Of a DNA stretch of 64,000 nucleotides, positions 1 through 9,387 are shown in pieces. Position 1 is the stretch's first letter; each line of letters starts with the position of its first letter. The DNA is from Gemmatimonas phototrophica (GTDB lineage Bacteria > Gemmatimonadota > Gemmatimonadetes > Gemmatimonadales > Gemmatimonadaceae). The stretch is from the NCBI RefSeq assembly GCF_000695095.2, contig NZ_CP011454.1, positions 682,001 through 746,000 on the forward strand. The letters run 5' to 3'. Below the pieces are notes generated by a model. That model worked only from the letters and a program-made list of their open reading frames with translations, made no database searches and had not been told where the DNA came from. The translations under genes and the position numbers were made by a program.

Positions 1-495
1 CTTGACGGCGACCTTGACGCGCTGATGGAGGCCCTTGCCCGCACCGGCCGTCGGGCCAAGATCCGCACCGGAGGCATCGTGCCGGACGCCTTCCCCGCGC
101 CTGCGCAGATTGTGCGCTTTCTCCGAGCGCTGGTGACACACGATGTCCCGGCCAAGGCGACGGCCGGGTTGCACCATCCGCTCCGCGGCACCTATCGCCT
201 GACTTACGATACCGATGCGCCCAGCTGCCGCATGTTCGGGTTTCTCAATGTCCTGCTCGCGGCGGCCGTGATCGCCAACAGCGGCACCGATCATGACGCC
301 ATGCTCATGCTCGACGAGGCTGATGCCTCGACCATCATGTTCAGTGAAACACACCTCGCTTGGCAAAGGCCCGGAGGGGTGATCATGCTCAACCGGCCGC
401 TGTTGCAGCAGGTGCGGGAGCGTATACTGCTGAGTGTTGGCTCCTGCTCGTTTACCGAACCGGTTGACGAGAGTCGTGCCCTTGGCTGGATCTAG
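1..495 (+). CDS. Conserved protein of unknown function, 5' end outside window
   Basis: The frame is open from the first base, so the gene starts upstream; an internal Met at 25 is not needed as a start. The visible 165 residues end at TAG (493-495). The segment carries a GLHHPLR motif and a hydrophobic stretch around FLNVLLAAAVIA, but I recognise no named domain or catalytic motif. It lies one base upstream of the next start, so it is probably the first visible gene of a unit that includes the small membrane protein and fahA. A role linked to tyrosine breakdown is only a guess from position. Confidence 0.6.
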   Translation, partial: LDGDLDALMEALARTGRRAKIRTGGIVPDAFPAPAQIVRFLRALVTHDVPAKATAGLHHPLRGTYRLTYDTDAPSCRMFGFLNVLLAAAVIANSGTDHDAMLMLDEADASTIMFSETHLAWQRPGGVIMLNRPLLQQVRERILLSVGSCSFTEPVDESRALGWI

Positions 496-496
496 T

Positions 497-772
497 ATGC
501 CCTCATCTTCCACCCGTGTGCTTACCACCTCCGGCGTCTTGCTCGGCGCCCTCGCGGGTGCGGCGGCGGCGTCGGTGCTGTACGGTGTGCTCGATGCCAA
601 TGGTTTCGGACAGACCATCTTTCGGACGCGCCTGTCCATGCTGCTGGTGGGCATTGGTACGCTGCCGTTCTTCACACTCGCCGGCGCCATTCTCGGCGGC
701 GTCACCATGCGGCGGCTCGCGCCCAGCCTCTCGGCGCGTACCTCGTCTTCGTCTTCGTCTTCGTCGGCATGA
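497..772 (+). CDS. Small membrane protein with Ser-rich tail
   Basis: A 91-residue protein starting at ATG 497, directly after the preceding stop. It has two hydrophobic segments (about residues 9-30 and 48-68), so it is probably an inner-membrane protein with two helices. The last residues are a run of serines encoded by a TCGTCT hexanucleotide repeat (743-766). Its stop overlaps the fahA start (ATGA at 769-772), which implies translational coupling. No family recognised. A longer reading from an upstream in-frame codon would overlap the previous gene and is less likely. Confidence 0.55.
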   Translation: MPSSSTRVLTTSGVLLGALAGAAAASVLYGVLDANGFGQTIFRTRLSMLLVGIGTLPFFTLAGAILGGVTMRRLAPSLSARTSSSSSSSSA

Positions 773-2097
773 GCGCTCTCGTCCCACCGCGCAGCTGGGT
801 AACCAGCGCCAACGGCCACCTGGATTTTGCGTTGCAGAATCTTCCGTTTGGCATCTTTCGTCGCGCGGCCAGCAACGAAGCGCCGCGAGTTGGTGTGGCC
901 ATCGGCGACGCCATTCTCGATGTCGCAGCGTGTCTGGCGGCCGGGTTGTTTGATGAGCAGTCAGAACTTACGAGGCAGGCGGCTCGTACCTGTGCGTCAC
1001 CGGCACTGAATGCGCTCATGGCGCTGGGGGCAGACGCCCGGCGCGCCCTGCGCGACGCGGTCATGGCGCTGTTGCATGAGGACTGTGCGGTGCACCGGCA
1101 ACAGATTGCCCAGCACGCTCTGGTGCCACAGCAGGACGCCGAGCTGTTCCTGCCGGCGCAGGTGGGGGATTACACCGACTTTTATGCCTCGGTGCATCAC
1201 GCCACGAATGTCGGCGCCATGTTCCGCCCCGACAATCCATTGCTCCCCAATTACAAGTGGGTGCCCATTGGCTACCATGGGCGCGCCTCCAGTCTGGTCG
1301 TCTCGGGAACACCCGTGCGCCGTCCCAACGGCCAGCGCAAAGGGCCCACCGACGATGTCCCGACCGTTGGCCCCTCCCGTTCACTCGACTACGAACTGGA
1401 ATTGGGCGCGTTTGTCGGAACCGGTAATGCGCTGGGGGAGCCCATCCCGATGGCCAGCGCCGAGTCGCATCTCTGGGGGCTGTGCCTGCTCAACGACTGG
1501 TCCGCGCGTGATCTGCAGGCGTGGGAGTATCAGCCACTTGGCCCCTTCCTGGCCAAGAATTTCGCCAGCACGATCAGTCCGTGGGTGGTGACGCTCGAAG
1601 CGCTTGCACCCTTCCGTGCGCCGCTTGCGCCTCGCGCGTCGGGCGACCCGGAGCCGTTGCCGTATCTCACCGATGCGCGTGATGCCACACAGGGGGGCTT
1701 TGCCCTCACGGTGGAAGTGTGGTTACGCACCCCGCGCATGCGCGACGAGCAGGCGCCACCGGTGCGCATCTCACAGGGCAGTGCCCTCGATCTGTATTGG
1801 AGCTTCGCGCAAATGCTAGCGCACCATGCAAGCAGTGGCTGCAACCTCCGCCCGGGCGACCTGTTGGGCAGTGGTACCATCTCCGGCGCGACCCCTGACA
1901 GTCGCGGATGTCTGCTGGAGTTGACACGGCGTGGGGCAGAGCCGCTGTCGCTCCCTAACGGGGAAACACGCGGCTTTCTCCTCGATGGCGACGAAATCAC
2001 CATGACGGCGTACGCCGAACGGGACGGGGTGGGACGCATTGGCTTTGGGCGATGCGTGGGAGAAGTACGGGCGGCACCGGCCCTCGCCGGAACGTGA
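769..2097 (+). CDS. fahA: Fumarylacetoacetase
   Basis: Hydrolyses fumarylacetoacetate to fumarate and acetoacetate, the last step of tyrosine/homogentisate catabolism, in the cytoplasm. At 442 residues it matches the family length. After an N-terminal SH3-like domain the metal-dependent core shows DYTDFYASVHH (residues 134-144), with the metal Asp and catalytic His, then LDYELELG with the metal-binding Glu pair (209, 211), LLNDWSARD (Asp 243) and PFLAKNF with the conserved Lys 263. The ATG overlaps the stop of the upstream gene by four bases. No other homogentisate-pathway gene is visible nearby, so the rest of the pathway must be elsewhere or upstream. Assignment is secure. Confidence 0.96.
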   Translation: MSALVPPRSWVTSANGHLDFALQNLPFGIFRRAASNEAPRVGVAIGDAILDVAACLAAGLFDEQSELTRQAARTCASPALNALMALGADARRALRDAVMALLHEDCAVHRQQIAQHALVPQQDAELFLPAQVGDYTDFYASVHHATNVGAMFRPDNPLLPNYKWVPIGYHGRASSLVVSGTPVRRPNGQRKGPTDDVPTVGPSRSLDYELELGAFVGTGNALGEPIPMASAESHLWGLCLLNDWSARDLQAWEYQPLGPFLAKNFASTISPWVVTLEALAPFRAPLAPRASGDPEPLPYLTDARDATQGGFALTVEVWLRTPRMRDEQAPPVRISQGSALDLYWSFAQMLAHHASSGCNLRPGDLLGSGTISGATPDSRGCLLELTRRGAEPLSLPNGETRGFLLDGDEITMTAYAERDGVGRIGFGRCVGEVRAAPALAGT

Positions 2098-2121
2098 CCT
2101 GTGCAGGGGGCGTTGGTAAAA

Positions 2122-3513
2122 ATGATGTCCGATCTGATGTTCGCGCGCTCGCAGATGGCGATGTCGCTGGCGTTTCATATTGTGTTTGCCGTGGTGGGCA
2201 TTGGGATGCCGGCGCTCATGGTCATCGCCGAATGGCGGTGGCTCAAGACCCGTGACGCCGTGCAGCTCGAACTCGCCAAGCGCTGGGCCAAGGGTACCGC
2301 CATTCTGTTTGCTGTCGGGGCGGTGTCCGGCACGGTGCTCAGCTTTGAACTGGGGTTGTTGTGGCCCACGTTCATGGAGCATGCCGGCGCGGTAATCGGT
2401 ATGCCCTTTTCGCTCGAAGGGTTTGCCTTCTTCACCGAAGCCATCTTTCTCGGTATTTACCTCTACGCCTGGAAGCGAATCCCGCCGCGCGCACACTTCG
2501 CCGCTGGTGTCGTGGTGGCGTTCAGTGGCGCGCTCAGTGGGGCCTTTGTGGTGTGCGCCAATGCGTGGATGAATGCGCCCGCGGGTTTCGAGATGGTGAA
2601 CGGGCAGGTCACCAACGTCGATCCGCTGGCCGCCATGTTCAATGCGGCCGCGCCATCGCAAATCGTCCACATGACCCTTGCGGCGTACGCCGCCACCGGA
2701 TTTGCCGTCGCCGGCATTCATGCGTTCGCTCTGTGGCGCGGTACACCGCATCGCGCGTTCCATCGCGCCGCTCTGCAAATTGCGCTCACCATTGGCCTCC
2801 CCACCGCGTTGTTGCAGCCGCTCAGTGGCGACTGGAGCGCCCGCGATGTGGCCAAGCGCCAGCCCGTAAAACTGGCGGCTATGGAAGGGCATCTGCGTAC
2901 AGGGCCGGCCGCCTTTGTCATTGGCGGCTGGCCCAATGAAACCACGCTCACGCATACCGGTGCTATCGAAATTCCCGGCGCCCTGTCCCTTCTTTTGCAC
3001 GGGGATGCGCAGGCGGTCGTTCCGGGCGTGGACAGTGTGCCGGCAGAAGACCGGCCGCCTCTGGGCATCGTGCATCTCGCCTTTCAGATCATGATTGCCT
3101 GCGGTACCATCATGGCCGCCCTGTCGCTCTTTGGTGCCTACCGCTGGTGGCAGCGCCGCCGGGAGCGTGGCGTGGCGCTCCCCGACGATCGCGCCTTTCT
3201 CATGGCACTCATGCTGGCCTCACCGCTGGGATTCATTGCGCTCGAAGCCGGGTGGACGGTTACCGAAGTGGGGCGGCAGCCCTGGATCGTGCAGGGTGTG
3301 TTCCGCACCGCCGATGCCGTGACGCCCATGCCCGGATTGGGCGTCACCTTCGCGCTGTTCACCGCGCTCTATCTCGGGCTGGCGGTCGCCGTGGTGTTCC
3401 TGCTCTGGCGGCAAATTCTCAAAACCGGCGTGACGCAGACACCGATCGATCTCACGAGCGAATTACCCATCCCCTCCCGCATGACCGGGGCCCATCCCGC
3501 GCCACGTGGCTGA
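2122..3513 (+). CDS. cydA: Cytochrome bd-type quinol oxidase subunit I
   Basis: Membrane subunit of the bd oxidase, which takes electrons from quinol and reduces O2 to water without pumping protons. Starting at ATG 2122 places the b595/d axial His at residue 19 (SLAFH), as in characterised CydA; an upstream in-frame GTG at 2101 adds seven residues. The b558 ligands are seen as IVH (central) and KLAAMEGH (Met). The signature EAGWTVTEVGRQPW lies near the C-terminus. About 463 residues and a short Q-loop point to the cyanide-insensitive (CioA-like) type. It is followed six bases later by cydB. No CydX-like small ORF is evident after cydB. Confidence 0.95.
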   Translation: MMSDLMFARSQMAMSLAFHIVFAVVGIGMPALMVIAEWRWLKTRDAVQLELAKRWAKGTAILFAVGAVSGTVLSFELGLLWPTFMEHAGAVIGMPFSLEGFAFFTEAIFLGIYLYAWKRIPPRAHFAAGVVVAFSGALSGAFVVCANAWMNAPAGFEMVNGQVTNVDPLAAMFNAAAPSQIVHMTLAAYAATGFAVAGIHAFALWRGTPHRAFHRAALQIALTIGLPTALLQPLSGDWSARDVAKRQPVKLAAMEGHLRTGPAAFVIGGWPNETTLTHTGAIEIPGALSLLLHGDAQAVVPGVDSVPAEDRPPLGIVHLAFQIMIACGTIMAALSLFGAYRWWQRRRERGVALPDDRAFLMALMLASPLGFIALEAGWTVTEVGRQPWIVQGVFRTADAVTPMPGLGVTFALFTALYLGLAVAVVFLLWRQILKTGVTQTPIDLTSELPIPSRMTGAHPAPRG

Positions 3514-3519
3514 TCGCCT

Positions 3520-4581
3520 GTGAACACCACGGCACTCACGTGGACGCTGCCGCACATCGTGGCCGGCGTCATGGTGCTTTCCCTCAATGCCTACGTGCTG
3601 CTTGGCGGCGCCGACTTCGGCGGGGGCGTGTGGGATTTCTTTGCCCGCGGCAATCGACGCGAAGAGCAACGGGCGCTGATTGCCGAGGCGATTGGCCCCA
3701 TCTGGGAAGCCAACCACGTCTGGCTCATTCTGGTGGTGGTGCTGCTGTTTTCCTGTTTCCCTAAAGCGTTCGCCCACCTCTCCACCGAGTTGCACGTCCC
3801 CATCACCATCATGCTGCTCGGGATTGTGCTGCGCGGATCGGCGTTCACCTTCCGCTCCTACGACAGCAAGAAGGACACGGTACAGCGCCGGTGGGGGCGC
3901 ATCTTTTCCATGGCCAGCCTGCTCACGCCGGTCATTCTGGGGGTCTGCCTCGGCACGGTAGCCAGCGGAAAGATCCCCATGCGCACGCGTGAGGCCGCCG
4001 CCGCCCTGTCGTTCACGGAGCGCTTTATCAACCCGTGGTGTGCCTCCCTGTTCCCGTGGGCCGTTGGGGCGCTCACGCTGATGCTCTTTGCGTTTCTGGC
4101 GGCCAGCTATCTCACCGTGGAAGCCCCGGACGAGGCCCTCAAGAACGTCTTCCGGCGCCGCGCACAGCAATCGCAAATCGCGCTGTTGCTCACCGCCTTT
4201 GCCACGCTCCTCCTGGCACGCTTCGAAAATCCGCTGCTCTTTACGGGCCTCACCCGCGGCACCACCGCCTGGGCCATGCACGCCATCACGGCACTCAGTG
4301 CGGTCACATCGCTCTGGGCGCTCAAAACCCGTCGGTTTCAGGTCGCCCGACTGGCCGCGGCGGCCCAGGCCAGCTTCATCCTTTGGGGATGGGCGTGGAC
4401 CCAGTTCCCCTGGCTGCTCCCCCCCGACCGCACCATTACCGCCCTGGCCGCGCCGCGCATCACCCTGCAGTTCACCCTTGGCGCCCTGGCGGTGGGGACC
4501 GCCATCCTGCTCCCGAGCTTCGTCTACCTGTTCCGCGTCTTCAAGAGTGGCGAGACCGCCTTCGGCGACCAGCACGGATAA
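3520..4581 (+). CDS. cydB: Cytochrome bd-type quinol oxidase subunit II
   Basis: Partner membrane subunit of CydA. It has 353 residues with a GTG start six bases after the cydA stop, so the two are clearly co-transcribed. The N-terminus has the family pattern LGGADFGGGVWD, followed by the repeated hydrophobic helices expected of the eight- to nine-helix CydB fold. The conserved EANHVW segment is near residue 65. No cydC/cydD maturation transporter is adjacent. The oxidase type (high-affinity bd versus CIO) is inferred from subunit I. Confidence 0.94.
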   Translation: MNTTALTWTLPHIVAGVMVLSLNAYVLLGGADFGGGVWDFFARGNRREEQRALIAEAIGPIWEANHVWLILVVVLLFSCFPKAFAHLSTELHVPITIMLLGIVLRGSAFTFRSYDSKKDTVQRRWGRIFSMASLLTPVILGVCLGTVASGKIPMRTREAAAALSFTERFINPWCASLFPWAVGALTLMLFAFLAASYLTVEAPDEALKNVFRRRAQQSQIALLLTAFATLLLARFENPLLFTGLTRGTTAWAMHAITALSAVTSLWALKTRRFQVARLAAAAQASFILWGWAWTQFPWLLPPDRTITALAAPRITLQFTLGALAVGTAILLPSFVYLFRVFKSGETAFGDQHG

Positions 4582-4629
4582 CCGTCACACCCTTTCCGGA
4601 CCGCCGGTCCATGTCGTAACTTGCCGCCC

Positions 4630-5325
4630 ATGCGCCCAGACCTCATTCGCGTGGTTCTCGTTGACGACCATCAGATCGTTCGCTCCGGATTGAAGGCGGT
4701 GCTGTCCACCGCCAAGGACATCACCGTCGTCGGTGAGGGTGGATCCGGCAAGGATGCCCTCGTGCTGGCCGAACGTCTCGATCCCCATGTCATCGTCATG
4801 GATCTCTCCATGCCCGACATGGACGGCCTCACCGCCACGCGCGAATTGCAGAAGGCCAACGCCACGCGTGTGCAGGCGCCCGATGAGCCGGTCACCCGCC
4901 GGGTGCTGGTGCTCACCATGCACACCGAGGACGAGCATCTGGTTGCCTTGCTCGAAGCCGGCGCCGGCGGCTATCTGCTCAAATCCGTCGCCGACCGCGA
5001 ACTTGTGGACGCGGTGCGCACCGTGGCTGCCGGCGACGTGTATGTGCAGCCCACCGCCGCGCGGGCCCTCGCCCGTGGTCTTGCCAAGCGCGATGGCAAC
5101 GCCGAAGAGCGCACCCGCTTCGAGAAGCTCACCGACCGCGAACAGGTGGTACTCAAGATGGTGGCCGAGGGGTATACCGCCCCGGAAATCGGCGAGCATC
5201 TGACCATCTCGCCCAAGACGGTGGATACCTACAAGCAGCGCATCGGCGAAAAGCTCGGCCTCACGCACCGCACGGACTACGTGAAGTTTGCGCTCAAGCT
5301 GGGGCTGCTCAAGAACGACGCCTGA
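4630..5325 (+). CDS. NarL/FixJ-type response regulator
   Basis: Two-component DNA-binding regulator of 231 residues from ATG 4630 (a TTG at 4621 would add three). The receiver domain has the acidic pair D12/D13, the phospho-acceptor D58 in VIVMDLSMP, the switch Thr in VLTMHT and the Lys in YLLKS. After a linker, a LuxR-type helix-turn-helix occupies about residues 165-225 (LTDREQVVLKMVAEGYTAPE). No histidine kinase is adjacent, so its partner is unknown. Its position 48 bases after cydB makes read-through from cydAB possible, but a role in respiratory control is only a guess. Confidence 0.92.
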   Translation: MRPDLIRVVLVDDHQIVRSGLKAVLSTAKDITVVGEGGSGKDALVLAERLDPHVIVMDLSMPDMDGLTATRELQKANATRVQAPDEPVTRRVLVLTMHTEDEHLVALLEAGAGGYLLKSVADRELVDAVRTVAAGDVYVQPTAARALARGLAKRDGNAEERTRFEKLTDREQVVLKMVAEGYTAPEIGEHLTISPKTVDTYKQRIGEKLGLTHRTDYVKFALKLGLLKNDA

Positions 5326-5343
5326 GCAGCCGTCCACTCCGCG

Positions 5344-7203
5344 TCAGTCCGTCAGCCCCACCGCGCGCGCCTGCTCGTCACGCGTGAGACTCCACTGCGG
5401 TAACGGCGGGACCGCGACATCCAGCACCGCATCGCTGGACGCATAGCCCTGCTCGGCGCGCACCCGCTGCGCCACACTTCGGCGCAGGTCGTCGATACGA
5501 TCGCCGGCGTCGCCTTCAAGCTCCGTTCGCAGCGCCCGGAAACGTCGGCCGCTCTGCAGGCAGAAGAGCTCCGTGAGGGCAATCTCGCGGGCGCACGCGT
5601 CCACCCCGCGCTCCGCGATGAGCTTCTGCGTGCGGGCAATGGTGGTCGCCCTGGCGTACAGCTCAATCGCCATGTCGGCCAGTCGTTCCACCACCAGCTG
5701 CCGCTGCAGAATCTCCTTGCGGTGCGTCGTGATGGCCTGTTGGGTGGCTTTGGCCAGTTCGGCTACGTGCCGCTCCACAAAGTCGGCCTGCGTCTTGAGC
5801 GCGGGATGGAGCGCCACCTGAAAGCGATCGCGCTTGCCGAACGCACTGGCCACTTTGTCGGCGGCAAAGCTCGACACGAGCACCCAGTTTTTCATGGGGC
5901 TCTTCATCGCGCCGGCAATTTCCTTCAGCTCTTCGGCGGGCCCCTGAATGCCGTTGAGGCCAACAAAGAGTCGCAGAATCTCGTTGGCGCCTTCAAAAAT
6001 GCGATTGATGCGCGCATCACGCAGATAACGCTCGTACGGCCACGGCTTCACGAAGCCGCGCCCACCTGCCAGTTGCACGAGTTCGTCGGAGCTGCGCCAC
6101 ACCAGTTCACTGGCAAAGACCTTCACGCAGGCGGCTTCCAGCGACGCGTCCACGGTTTCCGTGTCGAGCGCCGCTGCCAATGCCCCCACCATGGCATCGG
6201 CGGCATACGTCTCGCTGGCGATGGTCGCCATCTTGCGCTGCGTAATCTCAAAGCTGGCCAGCGCGCCGCCAAACTGCGTGCGCGCCTCAGCGTATCGCGT
6301 GAACTCGCCCAGCAACTTCTTGCACGCCGTTGTGCACCCCGAAGCCAAGGATAACCGCCCGGCATTGAGGGCATTCACCGCCACGCGGAATCCCTTGCCC
6401 ACCTCGCCCAGGACATGGTCATCGGGCACAAAGAGATTCTCAAACACCAACTCGGCCTGCGTCGAGGCGCGAATGCCCAGCTTGCGAATGGTGCCATCGA
6501 CCCGAAAGCCCGGCATGTCGGGGCGCACGATGAAAGCCGTGGGGCGCATGACCGTCTCGCCGTTCTTGAGGACCGGCGTTTGCGCAAACGTGGCAATGAC
6601 TCCGGCGCGTTGCCCGTTGCCAATCCAGTGCTTGCGGCCGTTCAGCACCCATCCCGTGTTGTCGGCGCTGCGTTCGGCGCGCGTCACGATGTGTTGGGCG
6701 TCCGATCCCGTCTCCGGTTCCGTGAGGGCGTAGGCGGCCAGCGTTTCGCCACGGGCGAGCCCGGGCAGATACCGCGCCTTCTGGGCCTCGTTGCCGGCTA
6801 TGACCACCGCCTTGCTTCCCAGCCCGCAGTGCACGCCAATGAGCACGCCCAGTGAGGCGTCGATGGAGGCGACGGCGCCAAACACCCGTGCGTAAGCACT
6901 CGCCGACAACCCCAGACCGCCGTAGGCCTTGGGGATGGTCAGTGCCAGCAGGCCGGCGTTGGCAAACCCCTTGATCACCGCCTCATCAATCCCTTCCTGT
7001 TCATCGAAGCGACGGGCATCAATGAGCCCCGACGCCACCATGTCGTTCACCGCCGACACGAGACGCTGCACGGTGGCCGCTTCGTCGGCGTCGCGCGCGT
7101 CGAGCGTGGCAGGGTAGGGGAAGAGCAGCGATTCGTTGATGTCGCCGGCAAACAGATCGCGCAGGAACGATGGCTTGCTGGCCGCTGGGGCAGACGAACT
7201 CAT
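5344..7203 (-). CDS. Acyl-CoA dehydrogenase, long form
   Basis: FAD enzyme that introduces the alpha-beta double bond into acyl-CoA in beta-oxidation. The start is ATG at 7203; the 22 upstream in-frame residues look non-coding. The 619-residue protein has the N-terminal helical, middle beta (ALTEPETGSDA) and C-terminal helical domains of the family. The catalytic Glu lies in the YLRDARINRIFEGANEI segment. It then continues about 190 residues beyond the usual 380-residue enzyme. This extension resembles VLCAD/ACAD9-like proteins, which suggests long-chain substrates and possibly membrane association. It is convergent with the response regulator gene and shows no operon partner. Confidence 0.9.
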   Translation of the reverse strand: MSSSAPAASKPSFLRDLFAGDINESLLFPYPATLDARDADEAATVQRLVSAVNDMVASGLIDARRFDEQEGIDEAVIKGFANAGLLALTIPKAYGGLGLSASAYARVFGAVASIDASLGVLIGVHCGLGSKAVVIAGNEAQKARYLPGLARGETLAAYALTEPETGSDAQHIVTRAERSADNTGWVLNGRKHWIGNGQRAGVIATFAQTPVLKNGETVMRPTAFIVRPDMPGFRVDGTIRKLGIRASTQAELVFENLFVPDDHVLGEVGKGFRVAVNALNAGRLSLASGCTTACKKLLGEFTRYAEARTQFGGALASFEITQRKMATIASETYAADAMVGALAAALDTETVDASLEAACVKVFASELVWRSSDELVQLAGGRGFVKPWPYERYLRDARINRIFEGANEILRLFVGLNGIQGPAEELKEIAGAMKSPMKNWVLVSSFAADKVASAFGKRDRFQVALHPALKTQADFVERHVAELAKATQQAITTHRKEILQRQLVVERLADMAIELYARATTIARTQKLIAERGVDACAREIALTELFCLQSGRRFRALRTELEGDAGDRIDDLRRSVAQRVRAEQGYASSDAVLDVAVPPLPQWSLTRDEQARAVGLTD

Positions 7204-7256
7204 GGCGGGAACTCCCGGGGGCAGACACGTACGACGCACACACAGGGCATGTACAA

Positions 7257-7282
7257 CGGGGCGCCCCATCTGGAGCGCCCCG
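7257..7282. terminator. GC-rich hairpin between Ig-like and dehydrogenase genes
   Basis: An 8-bp perfect stem (CGGGGCGC / GCGCCCCG) with a 10-base loop lies 3' of the Ig-like lipoprotein gene on the minus strand and 5' of the dehydrogenase gene. It has no T-tract, so it may be a processing or Rho-assisted terminator structure rather than an intrinsic terminator. Confidence 0.35.
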
Positions 7283-7315
7283 CTGACAAAGCTAGTATAC
7301 CGACCGGCCGCGCGG

Positions 7316-9049
7316 TCAGGGCGCTCGTTTCAACCCGGTCGTGGCGGCCGTGATGGTGATCGTGACCGTGGAGGTCTTCCCTTCCGGTTGCCCGTTGCTG
7401 TTGAGCGCCCGCAGCGTGATCGTGGTGGTGCCCACGATGGAGGCGTTGATGGAAATCACCGTTCCCTGGGAGTTGGCCTGCGCCGTGGCCACCGACGGTG
7501 TTGTGCTCTGCACGTTCACCGACCGGTTGAACAGCTGGTTGCCGTTGGAATCCAGCAGGCGAATGGCGAAGGACTTGTTGGCCGCGTTCAGCGCAAAGGA
7601 GTACGTCGCCGGCGACACCGCAATCGAGTCCACCGGAATAGGCTGGATGGTCACCGACGCGTTCCCCGACCGGTTCTCGCTGGTCGCCGTGATGGTCACG
7701 CTCCCCGGCGCGAGCGTCGTTACCAGTCCTGTCCCGGAGACCGTGGCCCGCGTAGGGTCGCTGCTCACCCACTCCACGGTGCGATCCGTCACGGTGGTGC
7801 CGGTGGAGTCTTCGATGGTGGTGGAGAGCTGCACCGTCCCCCCCTGAATCACGCTCGACGACGTGGGCGACACACGCACGATGGTGACTGGAACACGCGT
7901 GACCTGCAACGTGAGTGTGTCCGTGGCCCCTTCCGCATTGATGGCAATGCGTGCCGTGCCCAGCGCCAGCCCGGTCACGAGTCCGGTAGAGTTGACCGTG
8001 GCTATGGTGGGCGTCGCGCTGGTCCAACTCACCACACGGCCGGCCGGAATGTTGCCGCCCACCGAGTCGGTGAGCACCGAGGCGAACTGCCGCGGAATGC
8101 CGAGTCGCAGCGAGCCGCTGGTGGGCGTGATCCGAGCCGTCACAATTCGGGCATCCACCACTTCCACGTTGGCCTGGCAGGTCACGCTCGGGTACTCCAC
8201 CGACGACGCCGTAATCCGCGAGGTCCCGGCCCGGCGGCCCGTCACCAGCCCTGATCCGCTGACCGTCGCCGCCACTTCGTTGTCGCTGCTCCACGCAATC
8301 GGGCGATTGGTGTTGGACAGCACATTGTTCGCCGTATCACGCAGCGTAACCGCCGGTTGCGTCTGCTGGCTGACGGTGATCTTGGTGTTCGTCGGATTGA
8401 GCGAGCAGCTTCCCACCGGAATTTCCGTCACGATCACATTGGCCGTACCGGTTGTCTGGTCGGACTCGGCACTGATGATCACGTTGCCCGGCGCCAGCGC
8501 GGTGACCACGCCATTCTGGTCAACCGAGGCCGTGGCCGAGTTGCTGGAGGCCCAACGGAACGTGCGGCCGGAGATCACCACATTTTGCGAGTTGCGCGCG
8601 ACGGCGGTGAACTGCCGAGTATTGGTGCGCCGCAGCGTCACCGTGCTCGGGCTGAGCGTAACCGTAGCCGCCTGTTCCGGGGTGACGGTCACCTGCACCG
8701 AGGCCGACTTGCCATCGGCGGTGGCCGACACCTGGGCGGTACCTACCGACACGGCGATGACGTTGCCTTCGGACGTGACCGTGGCCACCGCTGAGTTGCT
8801 GGACGAGAACGACACCCGCTTGTTGCGGATGGAGTTGCCGTCGCAGTTGAAGGCCGTGCCCACAATGGTGGTGGCGCCATTCACGGGTAGCGTGATGGAC
8901 GCCGGCGCCACACTGACCGAGCAGGCCGTGGGCGGCTTGAGTGCATCACAGCCCACGGTGCCGCCCAAGGCGATCACCAGCAACGCGGTGCCCACGCGAC
9001 GGGTACCCTGAACTCGCGAGAATGACACAACTCGGTCTGCGACCCGCAT
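7316..9049 (-). CDS. Lipoprotein with about six Big_2-type Ig-like domains
   Basis: A 577-residue exported protein. From ATG 9049 there is a basic N-terminus, a hydrophobic stretch (VGTALLVIALGGTVGC) and a Cys that could be the lipidated residue, although the box (TVGC) is not ideal. The rest is six tandem domains of about 80-90 residues. Each carries the bacterial Ig-like pattern of W(x)SS-x-P/N-x-x-ATV followed by G-x-V-x-x-x-x-G-x-x-x-I-x-A. Such proteins are usually surface adhesins or structural scaffolds; no catalytic domain is attached. An alternative start at 9118 adds residues without a better signal. It is divergent from the glycosyltransferase gene. Confidence 0.8.
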   Translation of the reverse strand: MRVADRVVSFSRVQGTRRVGTALLVIALGGTVGCDALKPPTACSVSVAPASITLPVNGATTIVGTAFNCDGNSIRNKRVSFSSSNSAVATVTSEGNVIAVSVGTAQVSATADGKSASVQVTVTPEQAATVTLSPSTVTLRRTNTRQFTAVARNSQNVVISGRTFRWASSNSATASVDQNGVVTALAPGNVIISAESDQTTGTANVIVTEIPVGSCSLNPTNTKITVSQQTQPAVTLRDTANNVLSNTNRPIAWSSDNEVAATVSGSGLVTGRRAGTSRITASSVEYPSVTCQANVEVVDARIVTARITPTSGSLRLGIPRQFASVLTDSVGGNIPAGRVVSWTSATPTIATVNSTGLVTGLALGTARIAINAEGATDTLTLQVTRVPVTIVRVSPTSSSVIQGGTVQLSTTIEDSTGTTVTDRTVEWVSSDPTRATVSGTGLVTTLAPGSVTITATSENRSGNASVTIQPIPVDSIAVSPATYSFALNAANKSFAIRLLDSNGNQLFNRSVNVQSTTPSVATAQANSQGTVISINASIVGTTTITLRALNSNGQPEGKTSTVTITITAATTGLKRAP

Positions 9050-9387
9050 GCAGCTCCGTCCTGGAAACAAAGAGTGGGAAACGGCGGACCCATGCGGGCC
9101 AGCCGAGGAGATTACCAACAGTAGGACGCCCGGTCGTTAGAAGCCGTAACCGTTACGCCACGGGCACATGGGCACTCGGGCTGTCCCTCCAACCTGACGG
9201 GACATTATCCAACCGGCAAGCGGCGTACCACGAACCCGTGCCCGGCGTTACCAACGCGTTTCTACCCAATTCGCGATAATCCGTTCGAACCGCGCACCGC
9301 GTGGCGTGGCCATCCCGCTGCGGGAGCCACGGAGTGGCCCGATCCGTAGCGAGACCCTCGGGCATCCGTGCAAGTTACGCCGTACCG
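9050..9387. other. Divergent intergenic region, Ig-like gene / glycosyltransferase gene
   Basis: 338 bases with no credible gene. It must hold promoters for both flanking divergent genes; GATAAT-like hexamers occur on both strands (near 9208 on minus and 9266 on plus), but I cannot pair them with convincing -35 boxes. No riboswitch or repeat recognised. Confidence 0.4.

Noticed and set aside
1816-3075. Long minus-strand open frame (419 codons) opposite fahA and cydA
   Set aside because: Its coding content mirrors the real plus-strand genes; it is rich in Arg/His/Gly as expected of an antisense frame in GC-rich DNA and has no domain.
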